Source: Pseudomonas sp. R37(2017)
Lineage (GTDB): Bacteria; Pseudomonadota; Gammaproteobacteria; Pseudomonadales; Pseudomonadaceae
Reading direction: 5' to 3'
Assembly: GCF_002113375.1 (NCBI RefSeq)
Contig: NZ_NEHO01000002.1
Coordinates: 372,001-436,000, forward strand
Length of the DNA: 64,000 bases
The notes beneath the pieces are model-generated. The model was not told where the DNA came from, searched no databases, and saw only the letters and a list, made by a program, of their open reading frames with translations. Shown here one piece after another: positions 37,323 to 45,413 of this stretch (the stretch's first letter is position 1; each line of letters begins with the position of its first letter). Made by a program: the position numbers and the translations under genes.

Positions 37323-38456
37323 ATGACACAACACAACGACATGCTGATCGTCGGCGCCGGCATCCTGGGTTTGTCCCACGCCTATGCCGCCGCCAAACGC
37401 GGTCTCAAGGTCACGGTTTTCGAGCGCAGCGAAACGCCTGTCGGCGCTTCGGTGCGCAACTTCGGCCAGGCACTGGTCACCGGTCAGCCGCCGGGACCGA
37501 TGTTGGAACTGGCCCAGGCCAGTCGCGGAATCTGGGGCGATTGGGCGCAGCTCGCCGGCCTGCAACTCAAGCGCAACGGCTCGTACCTGTTCGCCCGCAC
37601 CGAGGCCGAAGAACAGTTGCTGGAAGCCTTCTGCGAGGGTCGTGCGGTTGAACACGGCTACCGTGTCGACCTGCTGCGCGGCGCCGCGTTACGCGATTTG
37701 TACGGCGGTCAGTTCCGCCACCACCGCGCGGCGCTGCATGGCATGGACGACCAGCAACTGTATTCGCGCGAAGCGATTCCGGCGCTGATCGACTTCCTGC
37801 GCCGCGACCTGGGCGTCAAGTTTCACTTCTCCACCCTGGTTCGCGATATCGAGCCGGGCCGCCTTTACAGCACCGCCGGCAGTTTCAGTGCCGAGCAGAT
37901 CATCGTCTGTTCCGGCCATGATTATCAGACCTTGCTGGCCGAGCAGATCGCCGAACTCGACCCGCAAATCTGCCGTCTTCAAATGCTTCGCGCCCGACCG
38001 CAGGTCAATCTGAACCTGCAACATGCATTGCTCACCGGATTGAGTTGCGTGCACTACGGTGCCTTCGCTGACTTGCCGGAAGCAGCAGCGGTGCAGGCCG
38101 AGATTTTGCGGCATGCGCCACACCTGCATGAAAATGGTATCCACCTGTTGATCAGCCCGACGCCTTACGGCGAGTTGATCATTGGCGATTCGCACCATTA
38201 CGGCAGAGATCCGTCGCCCTTCAATGCCGAGCAGGTCGACGACTGGATGATCGAACTGGCCGAGCAGACCCTGGGCTGCCAGGTGCAAGTGGTCGAACGC
38301 TGGCAGGGTGTCTATGGTTCTCGGGGGCCGGGACCGTTCTCGTTCCTGCGTCCGGCAGAAGGCCTGGGCGTAGCGTTGATGCACACCGGTGTCGGCATGA
38401 GCGTCGGGCCGGCGATGGCGGAACGCAATATTGCCACTGTATTGGAGGAAATCTGA
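37323..38456 (+). CDS. FAD-dependent oxidoreductase of phosphonate clusters (TIGR03364/HpnW type)
   Basis: 377-residue DAO-family flavoenzyme. The dinucleotide fold is VGAGILGLSHAYAAAKRG (Gly11, Gly13, Gly16), followed by VFERSETPVGASVRNFGQA; near the C-terminus is HTGVGMSVGPAMAE, the second FAD contact. It resembles glycine/sarcosine oxidases and the group proposed to deaminate aminophosphonates. The expected reaction is oxidation of an aminophosphonate or N-alkyl derivative to an aldehyde, with hydrogen peroxide or a reduced acceptor formed. The start is ATG 37323 with AGGA upstream. Its TGA overlaps the ATG of the PhnZ-like gene, so the two proteins are probably made together. The substrate is inferred. 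Confidence 0.85.
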   Translation: MTQHNDMLIVGAGILGLSHAYAAAKRGLKVTVFERSETPVGASVRNFGQALVTGQPPGPMLELAQASRGIWGDWAQLAGLQLKRNGSYLFARTEAEEQLLEAFCEGRAVEHGYRVDLLRGAALRDLYGGQFRHHRAALHGMDDQQLYSREAIPALIDFLRRDLGVKFHFSTLVRDIEPGRLYSTAGSFSAEQIIVCSGHDYQTLLAEQIAELDPQICRLQMLRARPQVNLNLQHALLTGLSCVHYGAFADLPEAAAVQAEILRHAPHLHENGIHLLISPTPYGELIIGDSHHYGRDPSPFNAEQVDDWMIELAEQTLGCQVQVVERWQGVYGSRGPGPFSFLRPAEGLGVALMHTGVGMSVGPAMAERNIATVLEEI

Positions 38457-39013
38457 TGCTGCGTGAAGAGCAAGTGATTGCCGAGGTGTTCGGCTTGTAC
38501 GAGCGCTTTGGCGATAGCGACTATATCGGCGAGCCGGTGTCACAGATCGAGCACATGTCCCAGGCGGCGCAATTGGCCATGGCCGAAGGCTTCGACGATG
38601 AAGTGGTGCTCGCGGCGTTCTTTCACGACATTGGGCACATTTGCACCGAGGGCTCGGAGAACATGGGCGGTTTCGGCGTGGTCAGCCATGAGCGGCTCGG
38701 TGCCGACTACCTGCGCCGTGCGGGGTTCAGCGAACGCATGGCGCGCTTGGTCGAGTACCACGTTCAGGCCAAGCGTTATCTGACGCTCAAGGAGCCTGGG
38801 TACTACGAGCGCTTGAGTGAAGCCAGTCGCCGCACCCTGGAATATCAAGGCGGGGTGATGACGGCTGAAGAGGCTGAGGCGTTCGAACAGGACCCACTGT
38901 GTTCCGTGAGCCTGCGCATGCGCCAGTGGGATGAGCTGGCGAAAGAGATGCACGTGCCGGTGATCGATCTGGCGGTGTTGAAGGACAAGGCGGTGCGGTT
39001 GCTGGCTGCATAA
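38456..39013 (+). CDS. phnZ: PhnZ-like HD-domain phosphonate oxygenase
   Basis: 185-residue HD-domain protein. The residues known for PhnZ (from memory) all have counterparts in order: Tyr23 and Glu26 (DYIGE; Tyr24 and Glu27 in PhnZ), iron ligands His33, His57-Asp58 (FFHDIGH), His78, His102 and Asp159, and substrate contacts His61 and Lys106. PhnZ uses a mixed-valent di-iron centre and oxygen to split 1-hydroxy-2-aminoethylphosphonate into glycine and phosphate. GGAGG precedes the start, which overlaps the oxidoreductase stop (TGATG). The hydroxylase PhnY that makes the PhnZ substrate is not nearby, so the source of the hydroxylated substrate is open. Confidence 0.86.
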   Translation: MLREEQVIAEVFGLYERFGDSDYIGEPVSQIEHMSQAAQLAMAEGFDDEVVLAAFFHDIGHICTEGSENMGGFGVVSHERLGADYLRRAGFSERMARLVEYHVQAKRYLTLKEPGYYERLSEASRRTLEYQGGVMTAEEAEAFEQDPLCSVSLRMRQWDELAKEMHVPVIDLAVLKDKAVRLLAA

Positions 39014-39038
39014 AGCCTGTGATACCGAGTCGCTGCCT

Positions 39039-39101
39039 TCGCGAGCAGGCTCGCTCCCACAGGAGACCGCATTCCTAATGTGGGAGCGAGCCTGCTCGCG
39101 A
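39039..39101. repeat. REP doublet, compact outward arrangement
   Basis: TCGCGAGCAGGCTCGCTCCCACA then TGTGGGAGCGAGCCTGCTCGCGA; 63 bp. It closes the phosphonate cluster, opposite the end of the GTPase gene. Confidence 0.88.
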
Positions 39102-39118
39102 AAAGGTCGCGAAGGCCA

Positions 39119-40495
39119 CTACAACTCTGCGGCCAACACCTCTATCTGCTCCTGCCGCTCCGCCTGATTCAACTTTGGATGCGGATTGAGCGATGACCAC
39201 TGCGGATGCGCCCGTGCCTTGTTCAGCGCTTCGGGCAGTTTGCCTTCGCGCCAGCTCTTGTCCTGGGGCGTGGCCACCTGAATGCTGTCCATCGCCGCAT
39301 GCCCGCGGGTGTTCAGCGCTTGCAGCAATTGCCGCTGGCGCAGCGCCAACAGGCGCAGCACGTTGTCATCCACCGTCAGCTCGCGCTGGCCCTTGATCTT
39401 GCCCAGCAAGCGGCCGCCATAACTGCGCGCGGTTTGCAGGGCGCCGCCAGCGATGGCGCCGGCCAGTGCGGCGGCGCCGAGGGTAATCCCGCCCACCAGC
39501 AAATCGACCCCGGCCCCGGCAGCCGCGCCTGCAGCGATACCGCCACCGACGCGAACGCCCAGTTGCTTGAGGGTTTCCGGGTTGAACAGGTCATCGCCCC
39601 AACGGCCGTCGAGCAGCGGTAAATCGCTGGCCGCGGCGTCCTGTGGGCGGAAGGCGTAGAGCTTGAGCAGGGATTCGACACAGCGCTGTTCACGCTGGCG
39701 CACGGCTTTGCGCAATTCGCTGATCGCCTGTTGTTCCTGTTCGGCTTCACTGACCACACTGCGCCGGCAGGCCGCGCAATCGATCAGCAATTCGGCAATC
39801 AATCGCTCAGCGCTTTGTTGGCGAGCCAAGCGCTGGGCCTGCTGATCGGCGATCAGGCGTTCCAGTTGCGGCCGCGCGGTTTCCAGAAGCAGGGCGAGAC
39901 TTTCATAGAGTCGGCGTTCGCCATCCTCTGGCGGCGCGACGCTATCGAAACGCACCAGGGCATGCAGGCCCAGCCGCGCCAGCGCTTCACGCCATGCCGG
40001 CTCGCGGTGGTTGGCGCTGCTGACGAAATTCAGCACCGGCAGCAAGGGCTTGCCGCAACCGGCCAACACCTCCAGCTCGTCGCGATACTTGGCCAGCACC
40101 GGCTCACGGGCGTCGATCACATAGAGACCGGCATCGGAGGCCAGCAACTGGCGCAGCACCTTGGCCTCCTGTTCGAAGCGTTGCCGGGCCTCGCTGCCGT
40201 CGAGGAAGCGCGCCAGGCGTGCCGGGCCGTCGAGGCGTTCGCCGGGGCGCTCCAGGCGTTCGAGATAATCGAGCAGGGCAATGGCGTCTTCCAGGCCGGG
40301 GGTGTCATAAAGGTCGAGCAGCGGCTCACCGTCCACCGACAACCGTGCGCCCTCGACATGTCGTGTAGTGCTGGGGCGATGGGACACCTCACCGAAGCCG
40401 ACGTCGCGAGTCAGGGTACGCAGCAAAGAGGTCTTGCCGACATTGGTGTGACCGACCACGGCGAGTTTCAGAGGCCGTATCCAAGTGTCAGTCAT
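39119..40495 (-). CDS. DUF3482-containing GTPase
   Basis: 458-residue GTPase. The G1 motif is GHTNVGKTS (residues 15-23), G3 is in LYDTPGLED, and a long DUF3482 helical region follows. A glycine/alanine-rich stretch (GGGIAAGAAAGAGVDLLVGG, about residues 320-355) looks like a membrane-inserting hairpin. This suggests a dynamin- or Era-like GTPase that acts at the inner membrane. It overlaps the preceding DUF2868 gene by eight bases, so both belong to one operon. Roles in cell envelope or stress have not been fixed for the family. Confidence 0.87.
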   Translation of the reverse strand: MTDTWIRPLKLAVVGHTNVGKTSLLRTLTRDVGFGEVSHRPSTTRHVEGARLSVDGEPLLDLYDTPGLEDAIALLDYLERLERPGERLDGPARLARFLDGSEARQRFEQEAKVLRQLLASDAGLYVIDAREPVLAKYRDELEVLAGCGKPLLPVLNFVSSANHREPAWREALARLGLHALVRFDSVAPPEDGERRLYESLALLLETARPQLERLIADQQAQRLARQQSAERLIAELLIDCAACRRSVVSEAEQEQQAISELRKAVRQREQRCVESLLKLYAFRPQDAAASDLPLLDGRWGDDLFNPETLKQLGVRVGGGIAAGAAAGAGVDLLVGGITLGAAALAGAIAGGALQTARSYGGRLLGKIKGQRELTVDDNVLRLLALRQRQLLQALNTRGHAAMDSIQVATPQDKSWREGKLPEALNKARAHPQWSSLNPHPKLNQAERQEQIEVLAAEL

Positions 40496-41858
40496 GACCC
40501 GTCTCCAGCCAGTTCATCGGTGCGCAATCGGCAAAGGGCAACTCAAGCTGTTGCAGCGCCACGTGCCAGTCGCCCAGGCGCTCGGCGTCCAGCGCTTGAC
40601 CGGGCGGTGCCTGCAACAACCACACGCGGGTGGCGCTGGCGCTACGGGCCAGTTCGGCGATCAAGGCCAGGCTGCCGCGATCCGGCGAGCGCCGTGGATC
40701 GCAGGCGACAGCCAGGCGTGCCGGGGGAAAGCGGCTCAGTTGTTCGAGCAGTTTGTGTCGCGATTCGCGACTGTCGAGGATGCCGGCGTTGCTCACGTTT
40801 TTCGGCAATGCCGGTGGCCAGGGGCGTTGATCGTCCAGTTCGATGGCGACCAACAGCGCGCCGTCGCTTTGCTGTTCACTGACGCCGCTTTCTACCCGAT
40901 GAAGTTGCGCCGGTGCCGCGTCGCTGACGCCGAGGCGTTCGCTGGTAGGCATCAAGCGTTCGCGAAGTTGTGCGTAACCGGGCAGGTTCAAGTCCAGGCC
41001 CAGGGTCGTTTTCCCCGCCTTCCAGCGCCACAGGCAAAACAATGCGAGCAGCAGGCGCGGCAATACGCCGTAGACCAGCAGCACCCCCACCAGCCATGCA
41101 GCCCAGGCCTGTCGGGCGCTTTCGATGTTCAGCGCGGCATCACCGCTGGCGCGGATCATCTCCTCGGTCGGCACGTTGAAGCCGAGCAGGGCCGGTAGCG
41201 TGCCAAGGGCCTGGGTGACGGCGATAAAGGTGTCGGCGCTGAGGATCGTGGTTTCCCAGACGAAGCCGTAGCGTCGGGTCGCCATCAGTGTCAGCAGAAT
41301 CACCAAGGCACTGAGCATCGCCAGCCACCACAGGCTGTTGACCAGCACACCGATGGCCCAGCGATTGAGTTTCTGCCGTTGCAACAACAGAAGCAGGGCC
41401 GGTGCCAGTTGTGCGGCTTTGGCGTCCCGGGCGAGTTTTTCACTGAGCCATATCCACAAGCGTCCGAGACTGGCGCCGTGTTCGCCGGCAAACACCAGCC
41501 CCAGGGCCCAGCTCAGCAGCAAGATCAGATTGAGCCCAAGCAGGCTGCCCAAGGCCCAGAACACGTTAACCGGGTGCAGGCCGTCGCCCAGTGCGGCAAA
41601 GGCCAGGCCGGCGCCGCTGATCACGGCCAGCACCGCCATAACGAACAGCGCCAGGCGTGCGCCTTGCAGCCAGTGATTAAGGGCCGTTGCCAGGCCATCG
41701 CGTTCAGCCAGCCACAGGGCCCGACGTTGAATGCGCGACGGCAAATCGCCGCCGGCGCTGCGGGCCAGTCGGTTGGCCTCTAGGTCTTCCAGGGGGCCTG
41801 CGTGTTCTTCGCGCAAGCGGATGGTTTCTGTCAGCCAGAGGGTATTGAGTTCAGTCAC
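40488..41858 (-). CDS. DUF2868 membrane protein
   Basis: 456-residue inner-membrane protein: cytoplasmic N-terminus (about 65 residues), two helices near 68-125, two further helices near 175-225, one near 260-280, then a long soluble C-terminal domain (from about 290). The last part (AVACDPRRSPDRGSLALIAEL) resembles a nucleotide-binding or signalling fold but shows no recognised motif. It is first in a two-gene operon, with an eight-base overlap into the GTPase gene, so a membrane anchor/GTPase complex is likely. Function unknown. Confidence 0.82.
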   Translation of the reverse strand: MTELNTLWLTETIRLREEHAGPLEDLEANRLARSAGGDLPSRIQRRALWLAERDGLATALNHWLQGARLALFVMAVLAVISGAGLAFAALGDGLHPVNVFWALGSLLGLNLILLLSWALGLVFAGEHGASLGRLWIWLSEKLARDAKAAQLAPALLLLLQRQKLNRWAIGVLVNSLWWLAMLSALVILLTLMATRRYGFVWETTILSADTFIAVTQALGTLPALLGFNVPTEEMIRASGDAALNIESARQAWAAWLVGVLLVYGVLPRLLLALFCLWRWKAGKTTLGLDLNLPGYAQLRERLMPTSERLGVSDAAPAQLHRVESGVSEQQSDGALLVAIELDDQRPWPPALPKNVSNAGILDSRESRHKLLEQLSRFPPARLAVACDPRRSPDRGSLALIAELARSASATRVWLLQAPPGQALDAERLGDWHVALQQLELPFADCAPMNWLETGHD

Positions 41859-41943
41859 GCGGCATCCCGTCGCTTCATTGAGCTGTGAGCATAACCGCTG
41901 TGGCGCTTATCGGCGAAAGCGAGGCTCTGGTATCCTCGCCGGC

Positions 41944-42456
41944 ATGACTAAATCACTCCCCCTCAGCCTGATCGCGGCCCTCGGTGAAAACCGCGTGATC
42001 GGTGTCGACAACAGCATGCCCTGGCACCTGCCGGGGGACTTCAAATATTTCAAGGCCACCACCCTCGGCAAGCCGATCATCATGGGTCGCAAGACCTGGG
42101 ATTCCCTCGGCCGTCCGCTGCCGGGCCGCTTGAACATCGTGGTCAGCCGTCAGGCGGATCTGCTGCTCGAAGGCGCCGAGGTTTACCCGTCGCTGGAAGC
42201 CGCCGTCGTTCGCGCCGAGGAATGGGCGAAGGAACAGGGCGTCGATGAGCTGATGCTGATTGGCGGGGCGCAGTTGTATGCCCAAGGACTGGCCCAGGCA
42301 GATCGCTTGTACCTGACCCGCGTGGCGCTGAGCCCGGAAGGGGATGCGTGGTTTCCGGAGTTTGACTCGAAGGAGTGGAAGCTGGTCTCCAATGTGGAAA
42401 ACCCGGCTCTGGATGACAAGCCGGCGTACAGCTTCGAAGTCTGGGAAAAGGCTTAA
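41944..42456 (+). CDS. folA: Dihydrofolate reductase
   Basis: 170-residue enzyme that reduces dihydrofolate to tetrahydrofolate with NADPH; target of trimethoprim. Conserved parts are IAALGENRVIGVDNSMPWHLPGDFKYFK, with the catalytic Asp32, the NADPH segment MGRKTWDSLGRPLPGR, and IGGAQLYAQGL. The start is ATG 41944, giving the normal length; the open frame continues upstream into the opposite-strand DUF2868 gene but is not protein-like there. It recycles the folate oxidised by ThyA. Confidence 0.96.
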   Translation: MTKSLPLSLIAALGENRVIGVDNSMPWHLPGDFKYFKATTLGKPIIMGRKTWDSLGRPLPGRLNIVVSRQADLLLEGAEVYPSLEAAVVRAEEWAKEQGVDELMLIGGAQLYAQGLAQADRLYLTRVALSPEGDAWFPEFDSKEWKLVSNVENPALDDKPAYSFEVWEKA

Positions 42457-42461
42457 AAGCA

Positions 42462-42525
42462 TCGCGAGCGTGCTCGCTCCTACAGGGGGATGTCGATCCC
42501 AGTGTAGGAGCGAGCACGCTCGCGA
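42462..42525. repeat. REP doublet, compact outward arrangement
   Basis: TCGCGAGCGTGCTCGCTCCTACA then TGTAGGAGCGAGCACGCTCGCGA; 64 bp. It is between converging folA and the cystine transporter gene. Confidence 0.88.
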
Positions 42526-42535
42526 TAGCGGTCTA

Positions 42536-43927
42536 TCAGACGTGCGCCAACGCCGAATGCTCATCCGCTTCCAGCAACGCCTTATCCGTCTGCTGCATCA
42601 TCTGGCTGGTAATCGCCCCGGCCGTCATCGAGCCACTGACGTTCAACGCCGTCCGCCCCATATCAATCAGTGGCTCGACCGAAATCAGCAGTGCCACCAA
42701 TGACACCGGCAAACCCATCGCCGGCAGCACGATCAATGCGGCAAACGTCGCACCGCCACCCACGCCGGCCACACCGGCCGAGCTCAGCGTCACAATCGCC
42801 ACCAGCGTCGCGATCCACAATGGGTCCAGCGGATCGATGCCCACGGTCGGCGCCACCATCACCGCCAGCATCGCCGGGTACAGACCGGCACAGCCATTCT
42901 GGCCGATGGTCGCACCGAACGAAGCGGCAAAACTGGCGATGGACTGCGGAATGCCCAGACGACTGGTTTGCGCTTCGATGCTCAATGGAATCGTCGCTGC
43001 ACTGGAGCGGCTGGTGAAGGCAAACGTCAGCACCGGCCAGATCTTGCGGAAGAAGCGCAGGGGATTGATCCCGGCAGCCGATACCAGCACGCCATGAACG
43101 ACAAACATCAAGCCAAGGCCAATGTAAGACACCACGACAAAACTGCCGAGCTTGATGATGTCCTGCAGGTTGGAGCCGGCGACCACTTTGGTCATCAGCG
43201 CCAGCACACCGTATGGGGTCAGCTTCATCACCAGGCGCACCAGGCGCATCACCCAGGCTTGCAGGGTGTCGATGGCGTTGATCACTTTCTGACCTTTCTC
43301 GGCATCATCCTTGAGCAGTTGCAGCGCCGCGACACCGAGGAACGCTGCGAAAATCACCACGCTGATGATCGACGTCGGCTTGGCCCGCGCCAGATCGGCG
43401 AACGGGTTTTGCGGAATGAACGACAGCAGCAGCTGCGGCACATTCAGGTCGGCGACCTTGCCGGCGTAATCGGTCTGGATGGTTTGCAGGCGTGCCATTT
43501 CCTGGCTGCCGGCCACCAAGCCTTCGGCGGTCAGGCCGAACAGGTTGGTCAGGCCAATGCCGATCAGCGCCGCGATGGCCGTGGTGAACAGCAGCGTGCC
43601 GATGGTCAGGAAGCTGATCTTGCCCAGCGACGAAGCGTTGTGCAGGCGGGCCACGGCGCTGAGGATCGAGGCGAACACCAGCGGGATCACGATCATTTGC
43701 AGCAATTGCACATAACCGTTGCCCACCAGGTCGAACCAGCCGATCGAGGCTTTCAGTACCGGGTTACCGGCGCCGTAGACAGTGTGCAAGGCCACGCCGA
43801 ACGCCACGCCCAGCACCAGTGCGAGCAGGACTTTTTTCGCCAGGCTCCACGTGGTGTGGCGGGTTTGTGCCAGGCCCAGAAGCAGGGCGAGGAACACCAG
43901 CAGATTGAGAATCAGCGGCAGATTCAT
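42536..43927 (-). CDS. tcyP: L-cystine/cation symporter (TcyP/YdjN family)
   Basis: 463-residue inner-membrane transporter of the dicarboxylate/amino acid:cation symporter (glutamate transporter) fold, the same length as E. coli TcyP. The N-terminus [51 protein letters not shown] and the substrate region with [13 protein letters not shown] and [11 protein letters not shown] fit that group rather than GltP. The start is ATG 43927, which GGAG precedes by five bases; ATG 43939 lies upstream but has no such site. It should import cystine as a sulfur source. It is divergent from a secreted phosphatase gene. Confidence 0.9.
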   Translation of the reverse strand: MNLPLILNLLVFLALLLGLAQTRHTTWSLAKKVLLALVLGVAFGVALHTVYGAGNPVLKASIGWFDLVGNGYVQLLQMIVIPLVFASILSAVARLHNASSLGKISFLTIGTLLFTTAIAALIGIGLTNLFGLTAEGLVAGSQEMARLQTIQTDYAGKVADLNVPQLLLSFIPQNPFADLARAKPTSIISVVIFAAFLGVAALQLLKDDAEKGQKVINAIDTLQAWVMRLVRLVMKLTPYGVLALMTKVVAGSNLQDIIKLGSFVVVSYIGLGLMFVVHGVLVSAAGINPLRFFRKIWPVLTFAFTSRSSAATIPLSIEAQTSRLGIPQSIASFAASFGATIGQNGCAGLYPAMLAVMVAPTVGIDPLDPLWIATLVAIVTLSSAGVAGVGGGATFAALIVLPAMGLPVSLVALLISVEPLIDMGRTALNVSGSMTAGAITSQMMQQTDKALLEADEHSALAHV

Positions 43928-44167
43928 TGGAACTCCCATTGGACATGTGCCAACTGCCTTCCGGGGCAGCTGCGAACCGGCAAGCCTAACAGCTTGAAAA
44001 CTAATGAATTAATATCAAAAACGCAGGGTTCAAGTCGTTTTTGGAATAAGCGGATGTCGCTGTCAGAAATGCAACTGGCGCGAAAGGGACGCGGGCGGTC
44101 GCTGACAGACGAGGACTGTCACACTTATTTGTTAGCGTCGATATCTTTCATTCAGGGAGATATGCCA

Positions 44168-45223
44168 ATGAAGTTCGCACCGAAGTTTTTGGCTTTAGCC
44201 GTTTGCCTGGGCCTCGCCGGGCAGGTACTCGCAACGGATCTGAAACACTGGCCGGCGGATCAGGCCAAGGCGCTGGACGCGATGATCGCGGCCAACGCCA
44301 ACAAGGGTAACTACGCGGTGTTCGACATGGACAACACCAGTTACCGCTACGACCTCGAAGAGTCGTTGCTGCCGTTCATGGAGAACAAAGGCCTGATCAC
44401 CCGCGACAAGCTCGATCCCTCCCTGAAGCTGATGCCGTTCAAGGACACCGCCGATCACAAGGAAAGCCTGTTCAGCTACTACTACCGCCTCTGCGAAGTC
44501 GACGACATGGTCTGCTACCCATGGGTCGCCCAGGTGTTCTCCGGCTTTACGCTCAAGGAACTCAAGGGCTACGTCGACGAAATGATGGCGTCCGGCAAAC
44601 CGGTACCGGCGACTTACTACGAAGGTGACGTGGTCAAGAAACTCGACGTCAACCCGCCGAAGATCTTCACCGGCCAGCAAGAGCTGTACAACAAACTGAT
44701 GGAGAACGGCATCGAGGTCTATGTAATGACCGCCGCCTCCGAAGAACTGGTGCGCATGGTCGCGTCCGATCCGAAGTACGGCTACAACGTCAAACCACAG
44801 AACGTGATCGGCGTGTCGCTGTTGCTCAAGGACCCGAAGACTGGCGAACTGACCACCGCGCGCAAGCAGGTCACTGCGGGCAAGTATGACGAGAAGGCCA
44901 ACCTCGGCCTGGAACTGACCCCGTACCTGTGGACCCCGGCGACCTGGATGGCCGGTAAGCACGCAGCAATCCTGACCTACATCGATGAGTGGAAAAAACC
45001 GGTGCTGGTTGGCGGCGACACCCCGAGCAGCGACGGCTACATGCTGTTCCACGGTGTTGACGTGGCCAAGGGCGGCATCCACCTGTGGGTCAACCGCAAG
45101 GACAAGTACATGACCCAGATCCAGGGCATGATGGCCAAGAACGCAGCGGCCCAGGCCAAGGAAGGGTTGACGGTGACGGCCGACAAGAACTGGGTGATCG
45201 TCAAGCCGGAAGAGATCCAGTAA
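44168..45223 (+). CDS. pchP: Secreted HAD phosphatase, phosphorylcholine phosphatase-like
   Basis: 351-residue periplasmic enzyme. Residues 1-23 form a signal peptide (ending VLAT); DMDNT at 53-57 is HAD motif I, TAASEE carries motif II, and GDTPSSD (residues 283-289) is motif IV. These motifs match those of P. aeruginosa PchP (DMDNT, SAA, GDTPDSD), which releases choline from phosphorylcholine. The start ATG 44168 was chosen because AGGGA is eight bases upstream; ATG 44162 is only two bases from it. The usual choline-catabolism genes are not adjacent. Confidence 0.85.
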   Translation: MKFAPKFLALAVCLGLAGQVLATDLKHWPADQAKALDAMIAANANKGNYAVFDMDNTSYRYDLEESLLPFMENKGLITRDKLDPSLKLMPFKDTADHKESLFSYYYRLCEVDDMVCYPWVAQVFSGFTLKELKGYVDEMMASGKPVPATYYEGDVVKKLDVNPPKIFTGQQELYNKLMENGIEVYVMTAASEELVRMVASDPKYGYNVKPQNVIGVSLLLKDPKTGELTTARKQVTAGKYDEKANLGLELTPYLWTPATWMAGKHAAILTYIDEWKKPVLVGGDTPSSDGYMLFHGVDVAKGGIHLWVNRKDKYMTQIQGMMAKNAAAQAKEGLTVTADKNWVIVKPEEIQ

Positions 45224-45241
45224 AGCTGCAGCGCTGCCCCC

Positions 45242-45341
45242 TGTAGGAGCGAGCACGCTCGCGATGGTCGTCAACGATAACGCGGGCAACCTGATACCCC
45301 GCGGTGTCTGGTCCACCATCGCGAGCATGCTCGCTCCTACA
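45242..45341. repeat. REP doublet (100-bp class)
   Basis: TGTAGGAGCGAGCACGCTCGCGA and an inverse copy, with the spacer TGGTCGTCAACGATAACGCG as in other members. It is between converging genes. Confidence 0.9.
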
Positions 45342-45362
45342 GGTGAACGGTGACCGGCAGAA

Positions 45363-45397
45363 ATGAAAATGCCCCGCACTTGGCGGGGCATTTTCAT
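45363..45397. terminator. Bidirectional terminator of ilvD
   Basis: ATGAAAATGCCCCGC and GCGGGGCATTTTCAT form a perfect 15-bp stem with a five-base loop. A/T-rich flanks inside the stem give weak T-runs on both strands. It lies 16 bases beyond the ilvD stop. Confidence 0.85.
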
Positions 45398-45413
45398 GTT
45401 CGACGGTTAAGCC

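Noticed and set aside
42968..44167. Apparent 400-codon N-terminal extension of the phosphatase gene
   Set aside because: It runs antisense through the cystine transporter gene; the phosphatase has its own signal peptide and ribosome site at 44168.
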